64,000 nucleotides of DNA from Flavobacteriales bacterium (GTDB lineage: Bacteria; Bacteroidota; Bacteroidia; Flavobacteriales_F; PHOS-HE28): positions 1,674,001-1,738,000 of the forward strand of contig JADJXH010000004.1 of NCBI GenBank assembly GCA_016715895.1, read 5' to 3'. This document shows, one piece after another, positions 37,001-47,302 of the stretch; position 1 is the stretch's first letter, and each line of letters starts with the position of its first letter. Below the pieces are notes generated by a model that did not search any database, was not told where the DNA came from, and was given only the letters and a program-made list of their open reading frames with translations. Made by a program: the position numbers and the translations under genes.

Positions 37001-37574
37001 CGACGAGGCCATCACCACGCCCACCGAGGAAAGCGTGCGCCGCGCCATGGCCATCCAGCTCATCATCAACAAGGAGCTCGGCCTGGCCAAGAATGAGAAC
37101 CCGCTCCAAGGCTCCTTCATCATCGAAGAGCTCACCGACCTGGTGGAAGAAGCCGTGCTCACCGAGTTCGACCGGATCACGGAGCGCGGTGGTGTCTTGG
37201 GAGCGATGGAAACGATGTACCAACGCAGCAGGATCCAAGAAGAGAGCTTGTACTACGAGACCCTCAAGCACACGGGCGAATACCCGATCATCGGCGTGAA
37301 CACCTTCCTCAGCAGCAAGGGCTCACCGACGGTATTGCCCAAGGAGGTGATCCGCGCCACCGAGGAAGAGAAGGAAGCGCAGATTGCGACGGTGGAGAAC
37401 CTACGCGCGGCCTACAGCGCGGAAGCGGCGAAGGCGATCAAGGACCTGCAGCAAGCGGCCATCCGGAACGAGAACATGTTCGCCGTGCTGATGGAGGCGA
37501 CGAAGTATTGCTCGCTCGGGCAGTTGACTGCGGCGATGTTCGAGGTGGGGGGGCAGTATCGGCGGAATATGTGA
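34044..37574 (+). CDS. icmF: Fused B12-dependent acyl-CoA mutase (IcmF-type)
   Basis: A 1176-aa protein that rearranges acyl-CoA carbon skeletons (isobutyryl-CoA to n-butyryl-CoA or similar). Order of parts: B12-binding domain with the cobalt-ligand motif DGHDA (26-30); MeaI-like G domain with P-loop GTGGAGKSS (206-214) and DPSKRKTGG; large TIM-barrel substrate domain with ADILKEDQAQNTCIFSTE and YYLSRGMDINAF; and the family-typical C-terminus FEVGGQYRRNM. Two in-frame inserts are present at about residues 478-504 and 741-766, both low-complexity and repeat-derived, in linkers rather than the core. Promoter box TAACTTCG at 34002-34009. Parts of its 3' end recur downstream up to 50.2 kb. Confidence 0.95.
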   Translation: MSTFVQAAPYVPKNKIRVVTAASLFDGHDAAINIMRRIIQSTGAEVIHLGHDRSVEDVVNTAIQEDAHAIAMTSYQGGHTEYFKYMFDLLKEKGAGHIKIFGGGGGTILPSEIEELHAYGITRIYHPDDGRAMGLQGMINDMLEKADFDLSNKVNGEAKKLSPQNWPAIAKLISTAENHPEVFGKIADEIHKKAEASKAPVLGITGTGGAGKSSMVDELIRRFILDQPTKTIGVISVDPSKRKTGGALLGDRIRMNSIRGERVYMRSLATRQSNLALSKHVKEAVSILKAAGFDLIILETSGIGQSDTEILDHSDVSLYIMTPEFGAATQLEKIDMLDFADVVAINKFDKRGALDALRDVKKQYKRNHQLWDADDDTLPVVGTIASQFNDPGTNTLYARLMAKIAEKTGVDFKSTFHGMDEMSEKVWIIPPAKSRYLSEISENNRRYDAHVRKQAEIADKLYGLYSAVLTFGGPDLLSGQSAVGSRQSTSGGDQLPTDNWQLPTGSTEVKSLIDKFEELRKDLDPHLWSMLQNWKAEEEKYSGEFYTYQVRGKEIKVPNHTESLSHLKIPKVALPKFKSWGDKVRWAMQENTPGFFPYTAGIYPFKRQGEDPARMFAGEGGPERTNKRFHYVSQGMPAKRLSTAFDSVTLYGHDPGRRPDIYGKVGNSGVSICCLDDAKKLYSGFDLTAPNTSVSMTINGPAPMLLGFFMNAAIDQNCEKYIREHKLEKEVEKKIKERWEKANGEMRMANGKGGSTHSPASIHHSPRPRYHGEVPAGNDGLGLMLLGITGDQVLPADVYAKIKADTLQQVRGTVQADILKEDQAQNTCIFSTEFALRLMGDVQQYFIDQKVRNFYSVSISGYHIAEAGANPISQLAFTLANGFTYVEYYLSRGMDINAFAPNLSFFFSNGMDPEYAVMGRVARRLWAKALKHRYGADERSQMLKYHIQTSGRSLHAQEIDFNDIRTTLQALYAIYDNCNSLHTNAYDEAITTPTEESVRRAMAIQLIINKELGLAKNENPLQGSFIIEELTDLVEEAVLTEFDRITERGGVLGAMETMYQRSRIQEESLYYETLKHTGEYPIIGVNTFLSSKGSPTVLPKEVIRATEEEKEAQIATVENLRAAYSAEAAKAIKDLQQAAIRNENMFAVLMEATKYCSLGQLTAAMFEVGGQYRRNM
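35476..35553 (+). repeat. In-frame palindromic repeat inside icmF (first insert)
   Basis: The two halves, GCAGTTGGCAGTAGGCAGT (from about 35487) and ACTGCCTACTGACAACTGG (from about 35525), are imperfect inverted copies around a CCACCAGCGGTGG centre. This kind of GTTGGCAGTAGGCAG repeat normally sits between genes in Bacteroidetes. Here it adds about 27 residues (VGSRQSTSGGDQLPTDNWQL) between the G domain and the mutase domain without breaking the frame. Confidence 0.75.
36266..36340 (+). repeat. In-frame palindromic repeat inside icmF (second insert)
   Basis: GCGAATGGTGAAATGCGAAT near the start and TTCCATTCACCATTCACC near the end are inverted copies of a GAATGGTGAA unit. The insert adds about 25 residues rich in Asn, Gly, His and Ser (ANGEMRMANGKGGSTHSPAS) just before RYHGEVPAGNDGLGLMLLG, where homologues have a short loop. 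Confidence 0.75.
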
Positions 37575-37629
37575 CCCGCGAAGGGCCCGATACTCCATTC
37601 ACTCTCGGACACGGTGATCGCACTATCGA

Positions 37630-37983
37630 TCACACGGCAAAGGTGTCATTGAGTATCGCTGCTAGGTCGTCTGGTAACGCCAGCGGCTTCAGCGCCGGCA
37701 CATTCGCTCCGCCCGTATTCCCGATCGGCACCGTGCCCACGAAGCTCTTCACCCCACCGAAGACCAGACGCGGCAACTGTCCGATGATCTCGCGCATGTT
37801 CTTGGTACGGAACCCGAACTTCAGCATGCGCCAATGCACCGCGTTGTGCTCCAAGGGCCAACGCTGGCCGAGAATATGGGCCCGCTCGAGATGGTGCCAT
37901 TCGAGTTGCAGATCGCCGAGCGTGCGAGCCTCTTCGCTCTTGCGCAACTCTGCTACGTAGTATGGCCGCACCTGCGTCGGCAT
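37630..37983 (-). CDS. DUF3703 domain protein
   Basis: A 117-aa protein matching the DUF3703 family: MPTQVRPYYVAELRKSEEAR at the start, then LERAHILGQRWPLEHNAVHW and TVPIGNTGGANVPALKPLAL. The family is often found near metal-resistance genes; its role is unknown. It is the last gene of the metal operon and starts 31 bp inside the HMA gene upstream. It converges on the 3' end of icmF with a 55-nt gap. Confidence 0.85.
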   Translation of the reverse strand: MPTQVRPYYVAELRKSEEARTLGDLQLEWHHLERAHILGQRWPLEHNAVHWRMLKFGFRTKNMREIIGQLPRLVFGGVKSFVGTVPIGNTGGANVPALKPLALPDDLAAILNDTFAV

Positions 37984-38378
37984 GGCCCAATGAAGCTTGA
38001 TTGCTTCACCGGCAACTTGCCGCAGCCTTCATTCTGGCAGCACTGGGGCAATTTGGCAAAGGCGGCTGCATCACCGGGTGTGCCATCGGCGGAGTACCCC
38101 AGCTTGGTGAGCGCTGCACGCAATTTGTCCGCGTCGGTCTTGCGCGGATCGTAGGTCACGCTCACGGCAGCGGTGCTGAGGTCCACATCCACCTTCTTCA
38201 CGCCCTTGGTATAGACGAGTTCGGTCTCGATGGTCTTCTCGCACATATCGCAGATGCCAGTGCTCTGGATGGCGATGGTGGCGGTCTTCTTGCCTTTGGC
38301 GGGCGGGGAAACTGCACCGGTTTGTGCAGATAGGCCTAGTGTGCAAAAGGCAAAGAGCAGGGTGGTCAGCTGTTTCAT
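37953..38378 (-). CDS. Secreted heavy-metal-associated (HMA) domain protein
   Basis: A 141-aa protein. The ATG at 38378 opens a signal peptide (MKQLTTLLFAFCTLGLSAQ); the longer ORF start is a GTG. The mature part is one HMA domain with the metal-binding loop STGICDMCEKTIE (CxxC), a beta-alpha-beta-beta-alpha-beta pattern, and LTKLGYSADGTPG near its end. A Cys-rich tail QCCQNEGCGKL follows and could bind a second metal ion. It probably captures or delivers a soft metal ion in the periplasm for the neighbouring P-type ATPase and RND pump. Confidence 0.85.
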   Translation of the reverse strand: MKQLTTLLFAFCTLGLSAQTGAVSPPAKGKKTATIAIQSTGICDMCEKTIETELVYTKGVKKVDVDLSTAAVSVTYDPRKTDADKLRAALTKLGYSADGTPGDAAAFAKLPQCCQNEGCGKLPVKQSSFIGPCRRRCGHTT

Positions 38379-38411
38379 GTTCGTAGCCACGCAAGTTATG
38401 TTCCAGAACCC

Positions 38412-40292
<1,881 letters not shown>

Positions 40293-40296
40293 GATC

Positions 40297-41676
40297 TTAA
40301 TGCTCGTGTCCTTCACTCGTGTTCATCATCGCGATCAGGTAGTAGGCGCCACCGGTCACCACTTCGGCGTCCGGGTCCACCGGTTGCAGGAAGGTTACTG
40401 CTGTGTACGCGCCATCGGTCGTTCCACGCTTCACTTCGATGCGTTGGAAGCTCATGCTGCCGGTTGCGGCCTCGTGCGCATGTTCATCGCTATGGTCATG
40501 TTCGTGCACCTCACCTTGTGCATGGGTTGCCTTGTTCTCCTTCGCGTGATCGTGTGCTTCCCCTTCGGTGTGTTTGTGCGCCGGTTCCTCCTTGTGCGCG
40601 GGCTCTTCATCATGCCCGTGCCCATGCTCCTCTTCACCTTCGGTCCTGATGAACACGTAGTCCTTGCCTTCCATGTTCACGATGGCCTCGGTGAGCACGG
40701 CGGTGGTGGTGGCGTTGCCTACGCTGATGCGCCCGGTAACGCCCATGCCGTCGATCAGGCCCACTTTGTCGCCGGTGATCTCCGCGTGCACCGGGATCGT
40801 CTTCGTCTCGCGTTCGAAGGCACTGCCGATGGCGAAGACCACGGCCGTGTAGTTCTTGCCCGGCAGGTTGGTGAGGCTGAGGTCGATGGTCTGGCCCACC
40901 TTCACGGAGGCGATGTCCTGTTCGTAGAGGAAGAGGTCCACGTGGAGCTTGCTGTTGTTCACCACGCGGAACATTGTGGCATCGTTGCTCACCTTGCTTC
41001 CCACGTTCACCGCGATGTGCGCCACGGTGCCATCGATGGGGCTTACGATGCCCGCGGCTGAGCGCAGTGCATTGGCAGTGAGCTTCTCGGGGTCGATGTT
41101 GATCAGGCGCAACTGCTCGGCATGGGCGTTCACGCTGGCCCGCAAGGAGGCGTGTTCCGCCGTGACCTGTTGCAGGGTCTTCTGCGCGCTCACGTTGGCG
41201 CGGGCCAGTTCGGTCTGGCGTTCCAATTCCGTTTCGGCGTACACCAGTCGTGCTTTCGCATCGAGGTAGTCGCGTTGCAGTTGGATGATCGAAGGGTCGG
41301 TGACCGTAGCGAGCACCTGCCCCTTGTTCACATGGTCGCCTTCCTGCACCAGCACTTCGCGCACGGTGCCTCCCATGGCCACGGTGATGTCGGCGACGTT
41401 CTGCGGCGGCACTTTCAAAAAGCCGACGGCCTTGAGGGCGGTGGTGAGGTCCTTCATCTCCACCTTGCCAAGCTTGCCCTCGATGGCGGCGAATTGTTGC
41501 GGCGAAACGGTGACGGTGCTCCCACCGCCGTGGCCCTCCTCTTCGCCGTGGCCATGGCCTTCTTCTTCGCCGGAGGCCGCGCCACCGCCACAGGCGGCCA
41601 GTGCGATGGTGAGCAGGAGCAGAAAGAGCGTATTCGGCATGCGCTGAAGAGCGCTGTTGATCGGTTGCGTTTTCAT
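40297..41676 (-). CDS. Periplasmic adaptor of a heavy-metal RND pump (CzcB/CusB type)
   Basis: A 459-aa membrane fusion protein with a lipoprotein-like signal (LFLLLLTIALAACGGG). Biotin/lipoyl-like half-motifs flank a helical hairpin (TVREVLVQEGDHVNKGQVLA and AAGIVSPIDGTVAHIAVNVG). Two very His-rich stretches are present: one right after the lipobox (EGHGHGEEEGHGGG) and a longer one near the C-terminus (about residues 345-400). These probably bind metal ions. It links the CzcA part and the TolC part across the periplasm. Confidence 0.93.
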   Translation of the reverse strand: MKTQPINSALQRMPNTLFLLLLTIALAACGGGAASGEEEGHGHGEEEGHGGGSTVTVSPQQFAAIEGKLGKVEMKDLTTALKAVGFLKVPPQNVADITVAMGGTVREVLVQEGDHVNKGQVLATVTDPSIIQLQRDYLDAKARLVYAETELERQTELARANVSAQKTLQQVTAEHASLRASVNAHAEQLRLINIDPEKLTANALRSAAGIVSPIDGTVAHIAVNVGSKVSNDATMFRVVNNSKLHVDLFLYEQDIASVKVGQTIDLSLTNLPGKNYTAVVFAIGSAFERETKTIPVHAEITGDKVGLIDGMGVTGRISVGNATTTAVLTEAIVNMEGKDYVFIRTEGEEEHGHGHDEEPAHKEEPAHKHTEGEAHDHAKENKATHAQGEVHEHDHSDEHAHEAATGSMSFQRIEVKRGTTDGAYTAVTFLQPVDPDAEVVTGGAYYLIAMMNTSEGHEH

Positions 41677-41688
41677 GTCTATGCGGTC

Positions 41689-44600
41689 TTAGAGCCCATT
41701 GAGGGCACGGAGGTGGAGGACGGTAAGTGCGAGCTCGTAACGCACGCGCAAGTGCTCGGCGTTGAGTTGAAAGGCCTGCTCGATGCCTTGAGTGAATTGG
41801 AAGTAGTCGGCTTCGCCCGCGCGATAGGCACGCAGGGCATCGTCGCGCAGGGTAGCACCCAGCGCGGCACCGGTGCTTTCATAGAAGGCGAGGCTCTCGC
41901 GCAATTGAGTGAGCTGCGCCTGCGTGGTGGCGCGCTCGCTGCTGCGCTGTCGGCGTGCGGCTTCCAGTTCCTGCGCGGCGATCTCGCTGCGCAAACGTGC
42001 CGCCGAGGTGCGACCGCCCTGGCCGCTGCCGGGCAGGGGGATCGAAGCACCGATGAGGAAGCCCGAAAAGGGCGACGTGCCATCGAAGGTCTGGTAGAAG
42101 CCGCCGCCCTGCAGGCTGGGTGCCCATTGGCTGCGTTGCAGTTTCCATTCGGCCTCGGCCACCTGCGTGCGCTGCTGCAAGGAGAGCAGGAGCGGGTCGT
42201 TGCCGCCGCCGGGATCCGGCGCTCGTGCGGTGTTGAGCAATTCCTCGGGCACCGGCACGGCACCACTGAGCGGGCCCGTCCAGCGTTCTACTTCCACCTG
42301 GTAGGCCACCAGATCAGCCTGTGCCTGGCGCAAGCGCACCTTCACCTGCTCGGCGCGGCTTTGCGCACTGGTGCTTTCCAAGCGGCCGGTCTCACCGAGC
42401 TCGAAGCGCTGCAGCGCGAAGGCCGCCATGGATGCGTACGCGCTGTCCAGCTGTTGCAGGATACGCACCTGTTCAAGGCCCATGGCCCATTGCAGGTAGG
42501 CCCCTCCCGCGCTCTCCTTCACGTAGGCCGCCGTGTTCAGCTTTTCGTTCTCCGCAAGGTGCAGGCTTTCCTTCAGGTAGGCCGCGCGTCGGGCAATGGT
42601 GGTGGGAAATGCGAACCCGGTATTGGCTTCCAGGATAATGTCCTTGGGATACGGCCCCTGGGTCTGGCCATGGGAGAATTGCGCGTTGAGCGGCTGCAGC
42701 CCGAAGGCCGTGCCACGCAGGGCATCCTGTTCCTGCACACGCAGTTCCGCAGCGGTCATGCTCGGATGGGTGCGCAAGGCGCGTGCGATCGCCGTGTCCA
42801 TCGGCATCGGTTCCTGTGCGCTGCTGGTGCCGCCGATCATGATCAACAGCACGGTCGCGACGATCAGCGGTGCGTTCGCCTTGCCGCCATTGGCATCGTT
42901 GCGCCTCCTGCCTCCGCCCATGAAGAGCAGATAGAGCACCGGCAGCACCATGAGGGTGAGGGCCGTGGCGGTGATGAGGCCACCGATCACCACCGTGGCC
43001 AGGGGGCGTTGCACTTCCGCGCCCGCGTTGCCGCTCAAGGCCATGGGCAGGAAACCGAGCGAGGCCACCGCCGCCGTCATCAGCACGGGACGCAGCCGTG
43101 TGCGGGTACCTTTCAACACGCGCTCCTTCAGGTCGCTGATGCCTTCCTTTTCCAGTTGGTCGAAGGTGGCGATGAGGACGATGCCGTTGAGCACCGCCAC
43201 GCCGAAGAGCGCGATGAAGCCCACGCCCGCGCTGATGCTGAAGGGCATGCCGCGCGCCATGAGCGCAAGCACACCGCCGATGGCGCTCATGGGGATGGCG
43301 GTGTAGATCAGCAGGGCGCGCTTCACGCTGTTGAAGGTGAAGAAGAGCAGCAGGAAGATGAGGGCCAGCGCGATGGGCACCGCCAGCATCAGGCGTTTGC
43401 TAGCTGCCTGCAGGTTCTCGAAGGTGCCGCCGAAGGTGTAGTAGTAGGCCGCGGGCATTGGCACTTCGGCATCGATGCGGCCTTGGAGCTCTTCCACGAA
43501 GCTTTCCACGTCACGGCCACGGATGTTCACGCCCACGGCGATGCGGCGCTTGGCATCCTCCCGGCTGATCTGGGCCGGGCCGGGTGTCAAGGACACATCG
43601 GCCACCTGCTGCAACTGGATCTGTCCGCCACCGGGCAGCGCCACGAAGAGGGTGCGCACATCGTCGATGCTCTGCCGCTGTTGGTCACCGAGGCGCACCA
43701 CCAGATCGAAGCGGCGCTCGTTCTCGTAGATGACGCCGGTGGCCTCGCCCGCGAAGGCCGTGCGCACGGTGCGGTTCAGTTCGCGGATGTTGAGGCCGTA
43801 CTGCGCTACCCGTGCACGATCATAGGTGATGGTGATCTGTGGCAGGCCCACCACCTTTTCCACCTGCGGTTCACCCGCACCTTGCACTTCGCCGATGATC
43901 GCCGCCACCTTGTTCGCGATCACCGCGAGGGTGTCCATGTTCTCACCGTAGATCTTCACGGCCACGTCCTGCCGTATGCCGGTCATCAATTCGTTGAAGC
44001 GCATCTGGATGGGTTGGGTGGCTTCGTAGAACACGCCGGGTACCTGCCTCAAGGCTTGCAGCATGGTGTCCTGCAAAGCCTCGCGGTCGTGCGCGGTGGT
44101 CCATTCGTCCTTGTCCTTCAAGATGATCATGAGGTCCGTGGCTTCGGGGGGCATGGGGTCCGTGGGGATCTCGGCGCTGCCGGTGCGTCCCACCACCTGC
44201 TTCACCTCCGGGAATTGCAGCAGGATCTTCTCCACCTTGGCGTTGTTGGCGATGCTCTGGCTGAGCGATGCGCCCTGCGGCAGGATGCTGTGGAAGGCGA
44301 AGTCGCCCTCTTCCAAGGTGGGAATGAACTCGCCGCCCATGCGTGCGAACAGGAAGACCGAGCTGATGAAGAGCGCCACGGCCACACCCACGGTCTTGAT
44401 CCGGTTGCGCAAGGCGAAGCCGATGATGGGATCGTACCACTTCTGGAAACGGTCCATCATGCGGTCGCTGAAGTTGGGTTTGTGCGCCGTGTTGCGCGGC
44501 AGCACCAGCGCGCTCATCATGGGCACATAGGTGAGCGAGAGCAACAGGGCACCCAGGATGGCGAAGCTGACGGTGATGGCCATGGGGCGGAACATCTTGC

Positions 44601-46011
44601 CCTCGATGCCCACCAGTGTGAGGATGGGGATGTACACGATCAGGATGATGATCTCGCCGAAGGCCGCGCTCGTCCGGATCTTGCTGGCGCTCACGAAAAC
44701 CTCGCGGTCCATCTCCTCGCGGGTAAGGATCCTTCCCTTGAAGCGCGCATGCAGGTGGTGCAGGGTGGCCTCCACGATGATCACGGCGCCGTCCACGATC
44801 AATCCGAAATCGATGGCACCAAGCGACATCAAATTGCCGCTGACGCCGAAGGCGTTCATGAGGATGATGGCGAAGAGCATGCACAGTGGGATCACCGAGG
44901 CCACGATGAGGCCCGCGCGCCAATTTCCTAGAAAGAGCACCAGCACGAAGATCACGATCAACGCGCCCTCGATCAGGTTCGTCTTCACCGTGCCGATGGC
45001 CCGCCCCACCAGTTCGCTGCGCACCAGATAGGGTTCGATCATCAGCCCTTCCGGCAGGGCCTTCTGCACGTTCGGTATGCGCGCTTCAATAGCCTTCACC
45101 ACTTCGGCGCTGTTGCCACCCTTCAGCATCATCACCGTGCCGCCCACCGCTTCGCCTTCGCCATTGCGGGTGAGCGCACCGTAGCGCGGGGCCGCACCGA
45201 AGCCCACCTCGGCCACATCGCCCACCAGGAGCGGCACACCGCCGGGCGGGATCTTCACCACCACCTTGCGGATGTCGTCCAGCGTGCGCAGCAGTCCTTC
45301 GCCCCGGATGCTGTAGCTGTTGGGCCGTTTCTCGATGTAGGCGCCGCCGGTGTTCTCGTTGTTGCTCTCCAACGCGAGCAGTAGCTCACCGATGGTGACG
45401 CCCATGCTTTGCAAGCGCTTGGGGTCCACGCTCACCTCGTACTGCTTCACCTCGCCGCCGTAGCTGTTCACCTCGGCCACACCGGGTGTGCCCAACAGCT
45501 GCCGCACTACGATCCATTCCTGGATGGTGCGCAGCTCGCTGGGGCTGAAGGTGCCCTCGTACCCTTCCTTGGGGTGCAGCACGTATTGGTACACCTCGCC
45601 CAACCCGGTGCTTACCGGGGCCATGGTCGGTGTGCCCACCCCGGGCGGTATCAGTGCGGCGGCCTCGCCCAGGCGCTGGTCCACCAAGGTGCGGGCGAAG
45701 TACACGTCCACGTCCTCATCGAATACGATGGTCACAAGACTTAGCCCGAAGCGGCTGATGGAGCGGATCTCCACCAGATCGGGCAGGCTGGCCATGGCCC
45801 GCTCGATGGGCGCGGTAACGAACTGTTCCACCTCCTGCGCGGCCAGCGTAGGCGTGGTGGTGATCACCTGCACCTGGTTGTTGGTGATGTCGGGTACCGC
45901 ATCGATCGGCAATTGCGTGAGCGAGTACGCCCCGTAAAGCACCAGCACGAGCGTGAAGAGCCCGATGATGGCCTTGTTGTGTATGGAGAACCGGATGATC
46001 CTGTCGATCAT
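41689..46011 (-). CDS. Heavy-metal RND transporter fused to a TolC-like outer membrane factor (CzcA-CzcC)
   Basis: A 1440-aa fusion. Residues 1 to about 1040 are a full HME-RND pump (start MIDRIIRFSIHNKAIIGLFT; IDFGLIVDGAVIIVEA in TM4 supplies the acidic residues for proton relay). A second hydrophobic segment (APLIVATVLLIMIGGTSSAQ, about 1046-1065) looks like a leftover signal peptide. From about 1066 to the end is a TolC/CzcC-like helical barrel protomer (MDTAIARALRTHPSM to LTVLHLRALNGL). Fusions of this kind occur in Bacteroidetes. With CzcB and the P-type ATPase it exports divalent or monovalent metal ions across both membranes. Confidence 0.93.
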   Translation of the reverse strand: MIDRIIRFSIHNKAIIGLFTLVLVLYGAYSLTQLPIDAVPDITNNQVQVITTTPTLAAQEVEQFVTAPIERAMASLPDLVEIRSISRFGLSLVTIVFDEDVDVYFARTLVDQRLGEAAALIPPGVGTPTMAPVSTGLGEVYQYVLHPKEGYEGTFSPSELRTIQEWIVVRQLLGTPGVAEVNSYGGEVKQYEVSVDPKRLQSMGVTIGELLLALESNNENTGGAYIEKRPNSYSIRGEGLLRTLDDIRKVVVKIPPGGVPLLVGDVAEVGFGAAPRYGALTRNGEGEAVGGTVMMLKGGNSAEVVKAIEARIPNVQKALPEGLMIEPYLVRSELVGRAIGTVKTNLIEGALIVIFVLVLFLGNWRAGLIVASVIPLCMLFAIILMNAFGVSGNLMSLGAIDFGLIVDGAVIIVEATLHHLHARFKGRILTREEMDREVFVSASKIRTSAAFGEIIILIVYIPILTLVGIEGKMFRPMAITVSFAILGALLLSLTYVPMMSALVLPRNTAHKPNFSDRMMDRFQKWYDPIIGFALRNRIKTVGVAVALFISSVFLFARMGGEFIPTLEEGDFAFHSILPQGASLSQSIANNAKVEKILLQFPEVKQVVGRTGSAEIPTDPMPPEATDLMIILKDKDEWTTAHDREALQDTMLQALRQVPGVFYEATQPIQMRFNELMTGIRQDVAVKIYGENMDTLAVIANKVAAIIGEVQGAGEPQVEKVVGLPQITITYDRARVAQYGLNIRELNRTVRTAFAGEATGVIYENERRFDLVVRLGDQQRQSIDDVRTLFVALPGGGQIQLQQVADVSLTPGPAQISREDAKRRIAVGVNIRGRDVESFVEELQGRIDAEVPMPAAYYYTFGGTFENLQAASKRLMLAVPIALALIFLLLFFTFNSVKRALLIYTAIPMSAIGGVLALMARGMPFSISAGVGFIALFGVAVLNGIVLIATFDQLEKEGISDLKERVLKGTRTRLRPVLMTAAVASLGFLPMALSGNAGAEVQRPLATVVIGGLITATALTLMVLPVLYLLFMGGGRRRNDANGGKANAPLIVATVLLIMIGGTSSAQEPMPMDTAIARALRTHPSMTAAELRVQEQDALRGTAFGLQPLNAQFSHGQTQGPYPKDIILEANTGFAFPTTIARRAAYLKESLHLAENEKLNTAAYVKESAGGAYLQWAMGLEQVRILQQLDSAYASMAAFALQRFELGETGRLESTSAQSRAEQVKVRLRQAQADLVAYQVEVERWTGPLSGAVPVPEELLNTARAPDPGGGNDPLLLSLQQRTQVAEAEWKLQRSQWAPSLQGGGFYQTFDGTSPFSGFLIGASIPLPGSGQGGRTSAARLRSEIAAQELEAARRQRSSERATTQAQLTQLRESLAFYESTGAALGATLRDDALRAYRAGEADYFQFTQGIEQAFQLNAEHLRVRYELALTVLHLRALNGL

Positions 46012-46124
46012 GGATGGAAAAACTTGGGAATGGAAGGAAGGACGAATGCGGAACGCGGGTACACAATGGCCCCGGACCGTGCCGAAGCACGGTGCGTTCC
46101 CGTTCCGCCGAAGGGCGGATCAAC

Positions 46125-46490
46125 TCAAGCCTTGGGAGGGATCCACACGTTGCCCGTGAAACCACTGGGCGCAACGTTGAGGAATTGCGCACCCACCTTG
46201 GTGGTGAGCGGCTGTAGGGAGATCAGGAGAGACCTGTTCACCGGTGAAAGCGCGACCAGGCCACTGCACGCGCAGAACTCGCCGTGGCAATCCTCGCTGA
46301 ACGGATCGTGGTCGTGCTCATCGTGTTGCTGATCGTCGGTGTGCTCGTTGTGGAAGAGGTCGTGGAAGTCCTCACTGGTATGCTGCTCCAGAAAGTGCAT
46401 CACCACTTGCGGCACATGCAGCCACTCGTGCAGTTCCAGGGCACTGAAGCCATAGACCGTAAGGGTGAGCAGGAAAAGGAGGCGACGCAT
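46125..46490 (-). CDS. His/Asp-rich secreted protein leading the metal operon
   Basis: A 121-aa protein with an N-terminal hydrophobic segment (MRRLLFLLTLTVYGFSALEL). The middle is dominated by His, Asp, Glu and Cys (FHDLFHNEHTDDQQHDEHDH, then CHGEFCACSG), a likely metal-binding region, followed by a non-charged C-terminus. Short proteins of this look often precede czcA genes in Bacteroidetes. It is the first gene of the six-gene efflux operon, 113 nt ahead of the pump gene; a metal sensor or scavenger role is inferred. Confidence 0.65.
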   Translation of the reverse strand: MRRLLFLLTLTVYGFSALELHEWLHVPQVVMHFLEQHTSEDFHDLFHNEHTDDQQHDEHDHDPFSEDCHGEFCACSGLVALSPVNRSLLISLQPLTTKVGAQFLNVAPSGFTGNVWIPPKA

Positions 46491-46499
46491 TTTCCGGGA

Positions 46500-46530
46500 C
46501 GAATGTAGGCTTCAACGGTTGAGATCGCAA
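46500..46530 (-). promoter_or_regulatory. Promoter of the metal-efflux operon
   Basis: On the minus strand TTG (46530-46528), 20 nt, then TACATTCG (46507-46500), 9 nt before the ATG at 46490. This fits the Bacteroidetes promoter spacing. No obvious operator was recognised. Confidence 0.55.
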
Positions 46531-46541
46531 GCGTGTTCTCC

Positions 46542-46709
46542 GCGTGAGCGGGCGAAGCGGCAGCCCGGCGCAGGAAGGGCATTGCGGATGCGAGCAACGA
46601 GGCGGCACGACGCAGGCGTGACCCCGCAGTGCCGCAGCCGCTGGCCCTGACAAGACCGGCTAAAGCGCAGCACGCGACCCGGCTGCATTTGAGCCGGGGC
46701 ACGCCCAAC
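46542..46709 (+). repeat. Structured dispersed repeat R, copy 1
   Basis: The left end GCGTGAGCGGGCGAAGCGGC and the right end GGGGCACGCCCAA match copies at 60296-60480 and, reversed, 50677-50800, while the centre differs. Near the right end is a hairpin CCCGGCT-GCATTTG-AGCCGGG (46678-46698), whose stem sequence differs from copy 2 although the loop is the same. A CCCTTCGACAAGCTCAGGG palindrome follows at about 46708-46726. Confidence 0.7.
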
Positions 46710-47045
46710 CCTTCGACAAGCTCAGGGCGGGCATAACCACCAGGCGCAGAACAACGATCTTCAGCACCGAGTTCGCGCTGCGCTTGATGGGTGACGTGCA
46801 GCAATACTTCATCGACAAGAAGGTCCGCAACTTCTACAGCGTCAGCATCAGCGGCTACCACATCGCGGAGGCCGGCGCCAACCCCATCAGCCAGCTCGCC
46901 TTCACCCTGGCCAACGGCTTCACCTACGTGGAGTACTACCTCAGCCGGGGCATGGACATCAACGCGTTCGCGCCCAACCTGAGCTTCTTCTTCAGCAACG
47001 GCATGGACCCAGAGTACGCCGTGATGGGCCGCGTGGCGCGCCGCC

Positions 47046-47252
47046 GGGGTGCCTCGGAGTTCGCCGGGCAGATGCCATGAGTGACGATCGTTCGGCCAGA
47101 CAAGGCGCGACGAAGGGAGGCTACCCATAGGTAGCTGACCGAGGTAGAGATCCCGCAAAGCGGGATGAAGTATGGGCGGGCGAGCGGCGCTCACCCGAAG
47201 GGATGCGGCTCCGCCGCAGTGGCGCTGCTCGGTGGACTTCGTGGCACCCACA
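47046..47252 (+). repeat. Structured repeat S, copy 1, inside the icmF pseudogene
   Basis: The element begins GGGGTGCCTCGG and ends GTGGCACCCAC, so its ends are inverted (GGTGCC / GGCACC). The core GCCAGACAAGGCGCGACGAA (from 47095) is followed by a small hairpin CTACC-CATA-GGTAG, then GCTGACCGAGG. Further hairpins are GATCCCGCAAAGCGGGAT and TGCGGCTCCGCCGCA. It replaces 3 bp (TCT) of the icmF sequence. Confidence 0.7.
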
Positions 47253-47302
47253 GGGCCAAGGCGCTCAAGCATCGCTATGGTGCCGACGAGCGCAGCCAGA
47301 TG

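Noticed and set aside
41122..44931. A 1269-codon open frame on the plus strand opposite the RND pump
   Set aside because: It lies wholly antisense to the well-supported CzcA-TolC gene. It is rich in His, Arg, Gly and Val with no motif, as expected for a shadow frame in GC-rich DNA.
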